Source: Clostridium_X cadaveris (GTDB lineage Bacteria > Bacillota > Clostridia > Clostridiales > Clostridiaceae). From it: 64,000 nucleotides of DNA. The position numbers and the translations under genes were made by a program. Within the stretch, counting starts at the first letter, position 1, and each line of letters begins with the position of its first letter. The notes under the pieces are model-generated. The model worked only from the letters and a program-made list of their open reading frames with translations, did not search any database and was not told where the DNA came from. Positions 37,522 to 46,207 of this stretch are shown piece by piece. The stretch lies in assembly GCF_039521325.1 (NCBI RefSeq), contig NZ_BAAACD010000004.1; one strand, 5' to 3'.

Positions 37522-37535
37522 TTAAAACGTTAACA
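37522..37535 (+). promoter_or_regulatory. Possible cre (CcpA) site upstream of PTS copy 2
   Basis: TTAAAACGTTAACA matches the cre consensus TGWAANCGNTNWCA at all but the second base. It lies 85 bases before the start codon, where catabolite repression of a PTS gene would act. Apart from the terminator and the operators, the rest of 37251-37617 is AT-rich without further signals I can see. Confidence 0.55.
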
Positions 37536-37617
37536 ATCTTAAAATATAGTTGATGATAAAACAAATGTTGAGATCTTATAATAGTTTTTCAATAAAAAAA
37601 TAAAAAGGGGTGTTAAA

Positions 37618-39036
37618 ATGACAAATCAAGAGTTATCAAAAAAGATTCTTGAATTAGTAGGAGGACAATCTAATATAATTTCTGCATTTAATTGCATGAC
37701 TCGTCTTCGTATTAATATTAAAGACAAATCACAAGTTAAATTAGATGCTTTAAAGGCAGTTGATGGGGTTCTTGGAGTAGTTGAGGATGATACACTTCAA
37801 GTAGTACTTGGGCCAGGAAAGGCTAAGAAGGTTTGCGATTTATTTGTTAAAGATGCTGGGGTGACTAGTGCTGCATCTTCTGACTGGAAAGAAAATAAGG
37901 AATCTATAAAGTCTAGTCAAGGTCAAAGCAAAGTTAAAGAAGCATTAAGAACTATAGCAGATATATTTATACCAATGCTTCCAGCAATTATAGCAGCTGG
38001 TTTATTTAACGGTTTTGCTAGTTTAATAGGGCAAATGGCTCCAGCACAAATTGCTGCAAAAGAAGGATTTATATTTATATTACAAACAGTATTTTCTCTT
38101 ATAGGTGGAGGATTCTTAAGCTATTTTGCTATATACACAGGTATAAATGCAGCGAAGAAATTTGGAGCAACTCCTGCACTTGGTGGAATGTTAGGCGCAA
38201 TGTCAATAATGCCACAGATAAATACTATATCTACTGCATTAGGACTTTTCAATGCTGAAGTTCCTCTTGAGTCTATATTAACTACTGGAAAAGGTGGTAT
38301 TATAGGAGTTATCTTTGGAGTTTGGATACTTTCAAAGGTTGAAAATTCAATACGTAAGCGTGTGCCAGATGTTTTAGATCTTATAGTAACTCCATTTGTA
38401 TCTTTAATTATAGTTGCAGTAATATTTGTATTAATAATAATGCCTATTACTGGATATCTTTCAGATTGGTTAGTAGGAGCACTTTCTTTACTTATAAATT
38501 CAACAAATCCTGTAGTTTCTGTAATCTCAGGTTTTGTATTATCAGCACTATTTTTACCAATGGTACTTTTAGGATTACATCATGGGCTTATTCCAATATA
38601 TGCTATTCAGCTTGAGCAAATGGGAGGAGTTTCATTATTCCCTGTACTTGCTATGGCTGGAGCAGGTCAAGTTGGAGCTGCAATTGCTATATATATGAAA
38701 GCAAAAAAATGTGGCAATATTCGTTTAAAGAAAGTTATAGCGGGTGCACTTCCAGCAGGATTCTTAGGAGTTGGCGAGCCGCTTATCTATGGAGTAACTC
38801 TTCCAATGGGAAAACCATTCATAACAGCAGGAATAGGTGCTGGATTTGGTGGAGCTTTTGTAATGATTATGAAAGTTGTTGCTACATCTTGGGGACCATC
38901 AGGACTTGTTGCTATACCTCTTATGAAAACTGGAGCTATGATGATGTATTTCCTAATAGGATTAGTAATTTCATATGTTGCAGGATTTATAATAACAGCA
39001 TTATTTATAAAAGAAAAAGATGTTGAAAATGCATAG
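37618..39036 (+). CDS. PTS sugar transporter EIIBC, copy 2
   Basis: A 472-residue protein of the same length as copy 1 and nearly identical in most of EIIC. EIIB carries Cys26 in FNCMTRLR. Differences cluster in the EIIB-EIIC linker (residues 83-107) and at scattered membrane positions, for example AMSIMPQ here against AMSIMAQ in copy 1. It has GGGGTG before ATG 37618, two operator-like palindromes and a cre-like site upstream. The duplication may separate two related substrates or two regulatory regimes. No EIIA domain. Confidence 0.92.
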   Translation: MTNQELSKKILELVGGQSNIISAFNCMTRLRINIKDKSQVKLDALKAVDGVLGVVEDDTLQVVLGPGKAKKVCDLFVKDAGVTSAASSDWKENKESIKSSQGQSKVKEALRTIADIFIPMLPAIIAAGLFNGFASLIGQMAPAQIAAKEGFIFILQTVFSLIGGGFLSYFAIYTGINAAKKFGATPALGGMLGAMSIMPQINTISTALGLFNAEVPLESILTTGKGGIIGVIFGVWILSKVENSIRKRVPDVLDLIVTPFVSLIIVAVIFVLIIMPITGYLSDWLVGALSLLINSTNPVVSVISGFVLSALFLPMVLLGLHHGLIPIYAIQLEQMGGVSLFPVLAMAGAGQVGAAIAIYMKAKKCGNIRLKKVIAGALPAGFLGVGEPLIYGVTLPMGKPFITAGIGAGFGGAFVMIMKVVATSWGPSGLVAIPLMKTGAMMMYFLIGLVISYVAGFIITALFIKEKDVENA

Positions 39037-39084
39037 AAATTAAGTAGTTTTTAAGGCTATGATACGATATGCTTTTTTTAAAAT

Positions 39085-39112
39085 TAAAAAAGGAGCCACA
39101 GGCTCCCTTTTT
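39085..39112. terminator. Bidirectional terminator between PTS copy 2 and ABC exporter
   Basis: AAAAAGGAGCC and GGCTCCCTTTTT around ACA; short loop, A/T-runs on both sides; genes are convergent. Confidence 0.82.
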
Positions 39113-39135
39113 AAATATGTCAATATTAATTAATC

Positions 39136-40368
39136 TTAAATCTTTTCTTTCTTTAACCACTTTAACGCATTTCTTAACTTTACAGGATTTCCATACATCA
39201 AAGTTCCACGACGATATATCTTTGCACCAAATACACCTGTAAGAAGAGTTGAAGCTATTAAAATAGCCAAAGAAATTATGATATTTATTGCTGACACTGA
39301 TCCCATAGAAACTCTTACAAACATAGCCATACATGAACTGAATGGAACATAGGACAATACCTTCATAAGCATACTTTCAGGATTATTTGTCATTCCAAAC
39401 ATTACTGCAAGGAATACAGCAACATATATGAAAGTTATTGTACCAGCGCTTGAATTTACCTCTTCAGGTTTAGAAACTAAAGCTCCAACTGATCCAAATA
39501 TGAATGCATAGAATAGATATCCTAAGATTCCGAAAACGGCAAATACTGCTATAACATTCAGAGGAATGTCAAATATCATATCTAGTTTTCCACCCCAGTT
39601 AGCACTGTTAAGTTTATAGGTCAATATACCAGATAAAAGTATTGCACCAGATTGAATTACACTGGCTATAGTTGTAGCGATTACCTTACCAAATATTAAA
39701 CTATTACTGCTTGTACTTGTTACTAAAACTTCCATAGCACGATTGCTTTTTTCTGTAGTTACTGAAACAGCTATCATTTGTCCATAGAATATTATTAAAA
39801 AGTATAAAAAGAATATTAATATATAAGTATAACCAAAATTTTTAACAGAGTCTTTCCCTAAGATGGTTACATTTGATTCTATAGGAATGCTATATAAAGC
39901 ATCTATTTCTACAGGGTCTAAACCCTTAGATGTAAGAATTTCATCTCGATAAAGCTTTGTTAATGCAGTTTCAAAAGTAGATTTATTTGAATCGCTCATA
40001 CTACTGTTTTTTACTAAGTAAGTATAGCTAGTTGGTGTATTTATAACGAAACCTGCCTTTATAGTATCATCACTAACTAAATCCTCAATTTCCTTTTCGC
40101 TTGAAACTAGTTTAAAATCAGCTTCAGGGAAGAAGCTTTTAAAGTAATCTGAATTGGAAATAACTCCTCCTCTATCATATACTGCAAAGCTGCTTGCAGA
40201 GTCAGAAGAACCTCCGAATTTTGAAAATATATTTGAGAAATCTATCATTGTAGGTAGTGTTAGCCCAATTATTAATATAGCTGATATAATGCATGTAGTT
40301 AAAATGTAGCTTTTGCTTTTTAAATAGTTCATGAGTTCAAATTTTAATACGGTAAAAAATTGCTTCAT
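39136..40368 (-). CDS. ABC-2 type exporter permease (NatB/YhaP-like)
   Basis: A 410-residue membrane protein. One N-terminal segment (YILTTCIISAILIIGL) is followed by a 150-residue outside domain, then five to six segments from about residue 180 onward. This is the arrangement of NatB and YhaP, permeases that export Na+ or unknown small molecules. TTEKSNRAMEVLVTS, just after the second segment, is the conserved ABC-2 motif. Its start codon overlaps the stop of the ATPase gene (TAATG), so the pair is translationally coupled. Confidence 0.88.
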   Translation of the reverse strand: MKQFFTVLKFELMNYLKSKSYILTTCIISAILIIGLTLPTMIDFSNIFSKFGGSSDSASSFAVYDRGGVISNSDYFKSFFPEADFKLVSSEKEIEDLVSDDTIKAGFVINTPTSYTYLVKNSSMSDSNKSTFETALTKLYRDEILTSKGLDPVEIDALYSIPIESNVTILGKDSVKNFGYTYILIFFLYFLIIFYGQMIAVSVTTEKSNRAMEVLVTSTSSNSLIFGKVIATTIASVIQSGAILLSGILTYKLNSANWGGKLDMIFDIPLNVIAVFAVFGILGYLFYAFIFGSVGALVSKPEEVNSSAGTITFIYVAVFLAVMFGMTNNPESMLMKVLSYVPFSSCMAMFVRVSMGSVSAINIIISLAILIASTLLTGVFGAKIYRRGTLMYGNPVKLRNALKWLKKEKI

Positions 40369-41282
40369 TATTTGTCACCTGCCTTTAAAACGAAAATATC
40401 GGTTAATGTAGGTTCATATTCACCGAATTTTTCAATGTCAATATCAGATGATAATATTGATTTTAGCAAATCATTTTTAGTGTAAGAGCCAATTAGTTCT
40501 AATACTATAAACTCCTTTTTTATCTCTGATACATTTATCATTGAATGAAATGAATTTTCACATATATCTTTTAGTTCCTCTAAGGAATAATTATTAGCAC
40601 TTAATATTAATCTGTTTTTACCGAAATCTTTTTTAATTTCTTTTAAATTTCCGCTTAGTACTATAGTACCTTCTTTTACGATAGCAATTTCTTCACAAAA
40701 CTCTTCAACATAACTCATTTGGTGGCTTGAAAATATTACAATTTTATTTTCTACAATTAATTCTCTTATAACATCTTTTAGAATTTGAGAGTTTACTGGG
40801 TCTAAACCACTAAAAGGCTCGTCCAATATTACAATTTCAGGATTACACACTAAGGTTTGAGCTAATTGTATTTTTTGTTGATTTCCTTTTGAAAGAGTTT
40901 CTAGTTTTTTGTTTTCATATTCTTCAACACCAAGTCTTTGAAGCCATTTTTTCATATTGGCTTTTGCATCTTTCTTAGATATTCCCCTTAACATGGCTAA
41001 GTAGATTATTTGGTCGTTTATTTTTTTCTTTGGATATAGGCCTCTTTCTTCTGGGAGATAACCTATTTGATGTTGTGAGGGTTTAAAAGGTTTTCCGTCA
41101 AGTAGGATTTCTCCATCTGTGGCTCTGAATACATCCATTAAAATACGAATAGTTGTAGTTTTTCCAGCCCCATTTCTACCAAGCAATCCTAAAGCTGAAC
41201 CACTTTTGGCTGAGAATGATATTCCATGAAGAACTTCTTTTGTATCAAAGCTCTTGCGTAAATTTTTCACTTCAAGTTCCAT
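40368..41282 (-). CDS. ABC exporter ATP-binding protein (NatA/YhaQ-like)
   Basis: A 304-residue ATPase. Walker A is LLGRNGAGKTTTIRI (residues about 33-47), the signature is LSKGNQQKIQLAQ and Walker B is EIVILDEPFSGLDP. The C-terminal 80 residues form the DUF4162-type tail seen in NatA/YhaQ ATPases. TTGGAGG precedes ATG 41282. It forms a two-gene operon with the permease. The substrate is unknown; no two-component or antibiotic-peptide genes are adjacent. Confidence 0.92.
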   Translation of the reverse strand: MELEVKNLRKSFDTKEVLHGISFSAKSGSALGLLGRNGAGKTTTIRILMDVFRATDGEILLDGKPFKPSQHQIGYLPEERGLYPKKKINDQIIYLAMLRGISKKDAKANMKKWLQRLGVEEYENKKLETLSKGNQQKIQLAQTLVCNPEIVILDEPFSGLDPVNSQILKDVIRELIVENKIVIFSSHQMSYVEEFCEEIAIVKEGTIVLSGNLKEIKKDFGKNRLILSANNYSLEELKDICENSFHSMINVSEIKKEFIVLELIGSYTKNDLLKSILSSDIDIEKFGEYEPTLTDIFVLKAGDK

Positions 41283-41507
41283 GTAAATCCTCCAATTTAA
41301 ATTTATTTATATATTAAGATATAAAACGATAGTAAACTTATTAATAAAGTTTGTCAATATTAACATGATTTTCATAATATTAAATTTACATTAAACTATA
41401 GAAGATTTTTTTCTATAATGTTTAATGAAGACTTAAGGTTTTATAAAGAATTAGATAAGTTTATATTGGTATAATGTATTATGTTGAATTGTTTATTTGT
41501 AATTTGT

Positions 41508-41523
41508 TTGTAAAGTTTTACAA
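41508..41523. promoter_or_regulatory. Perfect 7-bp palindrome upstream of the dlt-like operon
   Basis: TTGTAAA-GT-TTTACAA, 137 bases before the adenylation gene. A second palindrome, CTAAATATATATTTAG, lies at about 41573-41588. Either could be an operator. The 377-base region 41283-41659 is otherwise AT-rich with no reading frame that I can support. Confidence 0.35.
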
Positions 41524-41659
41524 CTAAATTACTGCTATTATAAATTTCGTTAAAGTGATTTGTATTTAATTACTAAATATATATTTAGCAATTAACTTCT
41601 AAGAGAAGATATTTAATTGACGAAATGATTTTTATTAAACAAATGAAAGGAGAATTATA

Positions 41660-43171
41660 ATGAAAAATGTTTTAGAATATCTTGAAGAATCGGCAAAAAA
41701 GTATCCTAATAAAATTGCTGTAAAAGATCCTGAAAATAGTTGTTCATATATAAACCTACTACAAAATGCTAAACATATTGGAAGTGGAGTGTTACAATAT
41801 GAGGTGCCGAGAAGTCCAGTAATTGTGTTTATGAATAAGAGCGTTGAGGCATTAAGTGCATTTATGGGAATCGTACATGCAGGATGTTTTTATATTTTCA
41901 TTAATCCTGATCAAACAGATACACGTATTAAGCAAATTTTAGAAATTACAAAGGCGAAATGTATTATAACTCATAGTGAATTTATAAGCGCTATAAAAAA
42001 AGTAGAGTTTTCTGGACATATACTTGAATATAGTAAGCTTGTTAAAACTGAGATAGAAGATGAAAAATTAAAAAATATAAGAGAAATGTTCCTTGATATA
42101 GATCCTCTTTATTGCAATTTTACTTCAGGATCTACTGGTGTACCAAAAGGAGTTCTAGTTAGTCATCGTAATGTAATAGACTTTATGGAGTATTTCCCTG
42201 ACATGTTTCAAATTACACAAGATGATATAATCGGAAATCAAGCACCGTTTGATTTTGATGTATCTGTAAAAGATATATATTCAACTCTAAAAGTTGGAGC
42301 AACCATGGTGATAATACCTAAACATTATTTTTCTATAGTTACTTTGTTGCTTGATTATATATGTAATGAAAAAGTTACAACTATGATATGGGCAGTATCA
42401 GCTTTATGCTTGATAACGCAGTTTAAGGGATTAACATATAGGATACCAGAGAGTGTAAATAAGATATTATTTAGTGGCGAAGTAATGCCTATAAAGCACC
42501 TTAAACTTTGGCAAAAAGCTTTACCACAAGCAAATTTTGTTAATTTATATGGGCCAACTGAAATAACTTGTAATTGTACTTATTATCGAATTGATAGGGA
42601 ATTTGAAGACAATGAAATCTTGCCAATAGGAAGGGCATTTCCTAATGAAAAAGTATTTTTGCTTGATGAAAATGATAAAGAGATTATCGATAAGAATAAA
42701 ATCGGAGAAATATGTGTATCAGGTACAGCAGTTGCATTAGGCTATTATAATAATCACCTACAAACTAATAAAGCATTTGTACAAAATCCATTGAATTCAC
42801 AATACATGGAGACTATTTACAGGACAGGAGATCTTGCATCCTATAATGAACATGGAGACCTTTGTTTTGCAGGACGTAAAGACTTTCAAATAAAATATAT
42901 GGGTCATCGTATTGAACTAGAAGAGATAGAAGCAACATTAAATGGATATGAAGATATTCAAAGAGCTTGCTGTGTTTTTGATAGTGATAAAAATAAAATA
43001 ATCGCTTTTTATGTGGGAAATATGGAGAGAAAAGAAATACATAAAAAAATGCGTGAGACTTTACCAGTGTACATGATACCGAAAGAGTTTCATTTGATGG
43101 ATGAACTTCCTATAACTCAAAATGGAAAAATAGATAGGAAAAAACTTAAGAATTCTGGAGGGTCAAAATAA
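41660..43171 (+). CDS. Amino-acid adenylation enzyme (DltA-like)
   Basis: A 503-residue ANL-family enzyme expected to activate an acid as its adenylate and load it onto the downstream carrier protein. Core motifs: A3 FTSGSTGVPKGVLVSH, A5 NLYGPTEITCN, A7 YRTGDLA, A8 GRKDFQIKYMGHRIELEEIE and A10 NGKIDRKKL. The A4 region reads APFDFDVSVKD; the Asp in FDVS is the residue that in DltA and peptide synthetases binds the substrate alpha-amino group, so an amino acid is likely. Length matches DltA (about 500). AAAGGAG precedes the ATG. The PLP enzyme follows 3 bases on. Confidence 0.88.
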   Translation: MKNVLEYLEESAKKYPNKIAVKDPENSCSYINLLQNAKHIGSGVLQYEVPRSPVIVFMNKSVEALSAFMGIVHAGCFYIFINPDQTDTRIKQILEITKAKCIITHSEFISAIKKVEFSGHILEYSKLVKTEIEDEKLKNIREMFLDIDPLYCNFTSGSTGVPKGVLVSHRNVIDFMEYFPDMFQITQDDIIGNQAPFDFDVSVKDIYSTLKVGATMVIIPKHYFSIVTLLLDYICNEKVTTMIWAVSALCLITQFKGLTYRIPESVNKILFSGEVMPIKHLKLWQKALPQANFVNLYGPTEITCNCTYYRIDREFEDNEILPIGRAFPNEKVFLLDENDKEIIDKNKIGEICVSGTAVALGYYNNHLQTNKAFVQNPLNSQYMETIYRTGDLASYNEHGDLCFAGRKDFQIKYMGHRIELEEIEATLNGYEDIQRACCVFDSDKNKIIAFYVGNMERKEIHKKMRETLPVYMIPKEFHLMDELPITQNGKIDRKKLKNSGGSK

Positions 43172-43174
43172 AGT

Positions 43175-44362
43175 ATGAGTAATAATTTTTTAAAAGAGGC
43201 TATATCTCAATATAAGACGCCGTTTTATATTTTTGATACAGATATCTTAGTTGAACAAATCAAGAAAATTAAATCTGCTCTAGGTTCTGATATTGATGTA
43301 TGTTATGCTATGAAAGCTAATCCCTTCATAATTAAAGAGATGGAAACAGTAATTGATGGCTTTGAAGTTTGTTCGCCAGGAGAGTTTCATATATGTGAAA
43401 GAGCATCAATATCTATGGAGAAGGTAATTATGTCTGGAGTATATAAAAATCCTGAAGATGTTGAATATGCAATTTTAAATTATGGTAACAAAATAACATA
43501 TACTGCTGAATCTTTTATACAATGGCAAATTATTGAACAGTATGCTAAAAAGCACAATGTATCTGTTAGAGTTTTGCTTAGATTAACTAATGGAAGTCAA
43601 TTTGGTATGGATGAAAGTATTATTCATCAAATCATATCGGATAGAAATTTATATCCTCATATTGAAATTGAGGGAATTCAATTTTTCTCAGGTACTCAGA
43701 AAAAATCAGTTGGTAGGATAACAAAAGAACTTAAGATGTTAGATGATTTTTGTGATGCCTTAGCAAAGGAATATGATTTTTATGCTAAAAGATTAGAATA
43801 CGGGCCAGGTCTTCCAATTTTCTATTTTGAAGAAGAAGATGGTTGTGAAGAGGATAGTCTTGAAGCTTTTGCCAAAGAAATTAAAAATATGAGATTTAAG
43901 GAAAAGATTGTATTAGAAATGGGGAGATTTATTGCAGCTTCTTGTGGTACTTATGTCACAAGTGTAGTTGATATGAAATCAAATCAAAACCAGAATTACT
44001 GTTTAATCGATGGAGGAATCCACCATATCAACTATTTTGGTCAAATGATGGCAATGAAGAAACCTCCTATAATTCACTGGGATGAAGAAAAAGATGGTGA
44101 GATAAAGGAGTGGACTATTTGTGGTTCCTTGTGCACGATGAATGATGTACTTGTAAAAATGTATCCATTCAAAAATCTTCAATTAAAAGATAAGCTAATA
44201 TTTAAAAAGGTAGGGGCATATTCTATGACCGAAGGTATATCGCTATTTTTGAGCCGTGAACTTCCACAAGTGATTTTATACTCTAAAGATAGTGGACTTC
44301 GTTTAGTCAGAAGTAGTTTTCCTACTGACAAATTAAATTATATACAAGATAAAAATAATTAA
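43175..44362 (+). CDS. Fold-III PLP-dependent decarboxylase-like enzyme
   Basis: A 395-residue protein of the DAP/ornithine decarboxylase (LysA) fold. The PLP Lys is in CYAMKANPF (about residue 49). EYGPGLPIF matches the glycine-rich phosphate loop, and CGSLCTMNDVL matches the C-terminal Cys-x-x-x-Asp active-site motif. The usual HIGSQ stretch is replaced by FFSGTQ, losing the His that stacks on PLP. Fold-III enzymes in ligase-carrier protein settings include BtrK, which decarboxylates an aminoacyl-ACP in butirosin synthesis, and the exosortase-associated decarboxylases. It could therefore act on the ACP-bound or free amino acid; a racemase role is also possible. Confidence 0.82.
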   Translation: MSNNFLKEAISQYKTPFYIFDTDILVEQIKKIKSALGSDIDVCYAMKANPFIIKEMETVIDGFEVCSPGEFHICERASISMEKVIMSGVYKNPEDVEYAILNYGNKITYTAESFIQWQIIEQYAKKHNVSVRVLLRLTNGSQFGMDESIIHQIISDRNLYPHIEIEGIQFFSGTQKKSVGRITKELKMLDDFCDALAKEYDFYAKRLEYGPGLPIFYFEEEDGCEEDSLEAFAKEIKNMRFKEKIVLEMGRFIAASCGTYVTSVVDMKSNQNQNYCLIDGGIHHINYFGQMMAMKKPPIIHWDEEKDGEIKEWTICGSLCTMNDVLVKMYPFKNLQLKDKLIFKKVGAYSMTEGISLFLSRELPQVILYSKDSGLRLVRSSFPTDKLNYIQDKNN

Positions 44363-44380
44363 GAAAGAGTGGTAAATAAT

Positions 44381-44611
44381 ATGAAAGAATTACTTGAAAT
44401 TTTAGAAGGTATTGATCCAGATATTAACTATGGTGAAGAAGATAAGCTTATTGATAATGGGCTTTTAGATTCTCTATCAATTTTATCTTTAGTAACAGAA
44501 TTGGAAGATGCATTTGAAATTGAAATTAGACCTGTAGACTTAATTCCTTCAAATTTCAATTCAGCAGAATCAATGTGGAACATGATTCAAAGGTTACAAA
44601 AGGAAAACTAA
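44381..44611 (+). CDS. Acyl carrier protein (DltC-like)
   Basis: I choose ATG 44381, with AAAGAGTGG about 8 bases upstream; the GTG at 44369 is inside that site. The product is 76 residues. IDNGLLDSLSILSLVTELE contains the DSL motif whose Ser (about residue 32) takes the 4'-phosphopantetheine arm. Four-helix length and acidic composition fit the DltC/ACP family. It would carry the aminoacyl group made by the adenylation enzyme to the MBOAT protein. The next gene begins one base after its stop codon. Confidence 0.93.
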   Translation: MKELLEILEGIDPDINYGEEDKLIDNGLLDSLSILSLVTELEDAFEIEIRPVDLIPSNFNSAESMWNMIQRLQKEN

Positions 44612-44612
44612 A

Positions 44613-46196
44613 ATGAATTACATTTCTTTTGTATACCTTATTGTTTTCATACCTCTTGTTTTGCTTGCATATAAAATTATGCCCAAGCGTTATAGAGGAC
44701 TAGTGTTATTACTTGCAAGCTATGCTTTTTTCTTTATGGTAAGCAAGAAGCTTGTGGTTTATTTGATGTTGTCTACAGTTTCAATTTACTTTATTGGCAT
44801 TTGCCTTTCGTCATGCAAGAAAAATTATCTTGAAAAAGAAAAAAATGCAGATGATATTAAGAAGTTGAAAATAGCATTTACTAAGAGAAAACGTAGAATT
44901 TTATTAATTGGGATAGTATTTAATATTGGAATATTGGTAGTCTTAAAATATTTTAATTTTATAGCTAGTAATATTAATCCAATTCTTAATTTACTATCAT
45001 CACCAAGTCTGCTACCTGAGTTGAAGTTTGCTCTACCTATAGGCATTTCATTCTATACATTGCAAGCTGTATCTTACATAGTGGATGTTTATCAAGAAAA
45101 AATTGAAGCAGATAAAAAACTGCCTAGATTAGCGTTATTTATGTCATTTTTTCCAATAATAATGGAAGGACCTATTTGTAGATATTCTGATATAGCAGAA
45201 GATTTATATCGTGGAGAACCACTTAAATATGAAAATGTGACTTTTGGAAGTCAGAGAGTTTTATGGGGATTGTTCAAAAATATTGTTATAGCAGATAGAT
45301 TAAACTTAATTGTAAAAACTATATTTGATAATTATGAAAAGTATGGAGGAATTGTAGTAATACTTGGAGCTGTATGCTATACATTTCAGTTATATATGAA
45401 TTTTTCAGGTACTATTGATATAACAATTGGTATTAGTGAAATATTTGGAATAAAAATTCCTGAAAATTTTCGTCAGCCATTCTTTTCAAAAACAGCTGCT
45501 GAATTTTGGCAGAGATGGCATATAACACTTGGAACATGGTTTAAAGATTATATATTTTACCCTATATCACTAACTAAATTTGTTAAAAAGCTAGGAAAAA
45601 AGACAAGAAAAAAATTTGGAAAGCATATTGGTCAGGTTATCCCTTCAATGATAGCATTATTTGCTGTATGGCTTTCCAATGGACTTTGGCATGGAGATAG
45701 ATGGAGTTATATATTCTTTGGAATGTATTATTTTGTGTTGATTTTACTTGGTAAAATAGTAGAGCCATTAAATCACAAAGTTCTAGCATATTTAAAAATA
45801 GATAAACACAATATTTTTTATAGATGCATACAAACTATTAAGATGCTGATAATTGTTTTTACAGGTGAATTATTTTTTAGAGCCAATGGATTAAAAGCTG
45901 GTTTATCAATGTTTAAATCTATTTTTACGAAGTTTTCATGGTCTGATGTTACAGATGGAACTATATTAAATCTTGGAATTTCATATAAGGATTTTGGTGT
46001 ACTTTTAGCCGCTCTTATCGTTGTATTTATTGTTGGAATTTATAATGAAAGAGGAGTTTCAATTCGTAAAAAAATATCTAATTGGAATATTTTCTTTCGC
46101 TGGAGCTTTTATTATGCTGCCTTATTAATAGTAATTATTTTTGGAGCCTATGGTGAGGGTTATATTCCAGCAGAATTAATTTATGCAGGATTTTAG
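44613..46196 (+). CDS. MBOAT O-acyltransferase (DltB/AlgI-like)
   Basis: A 527-residue membrane protein with about 11 hydrophobic segments. Signature motifs are FWQRWHITLGTWFKDYIFYP (residues about 297-316) and the catalytic His in SNGLWHGDRWSYIFFG. The N-terminal YISFVYLIVFIPLVLL and SYAFFFMVSKKL are typical of AlgI/DltB proteins. It should take the acyl group from the carrier protein across the membrane and pass it to a surface acceptor. It is larger than DltB (about 400) and nearer AlgI/PatA in length. The gene follows the ACP stop directly. Confidence 0.93.
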   Translation: MNYISFVYLIVFIPLVLLAYKIMPKRYRGLVLLLASYAFFFMVSKKLVVYLMLSTVSIYFIGICLSSCKKNYLEKEKNADDIKKLKIAFTKRKRRILLIGIVFNIGILVVLKYFNFIASNINPILNLLSSPSLLPELKFALPIGISFYTLQAVSYIVDVYQEKIEADKKLPRLALFMSFFPIIMEGPICRYSDIAEDLYRGEPLKYENVTFGSQRVLWGLFKNIVIADRLNLIVKTIFDNYEKYGGIVVILGAVCYTFQLYMNFSGTIDITIGISEIFGIKIPENFRQPFFSKTAAEFWQRWHITLGTWFKDYIFYPISLTKFVKKLGKKTRKKFGKHIGQVIPSMIALFAVWLSNGLWHGDRWSYIFFGMYYFVLILLGKIVEPLNHKVLAYLKIDKHNIFYRCIQTIKMLIIVFTGELFFRANGLKAGLSMFKSIFTKFSWSDVTDGTILNLGISYKDFGVLLAALIVVFIVGIYNERGVSIRKKISNWNIFFRWSFYYAALLIVIIFGAYGEGYIPAELIYAGF

Positions 46197-46207
46197 GGGG
46201 TGACTTT

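Noticed and set aside
39005..39334. A 109-codon minus-strand frame and a 105-codon plus-strand frame at 38709-39026
   Set aside because: They lie over the end of the ABC permease and PTS copy 2, in the wrong phase, with Ser/Tyr/Cys-rich shadow composition and no ribosome site.
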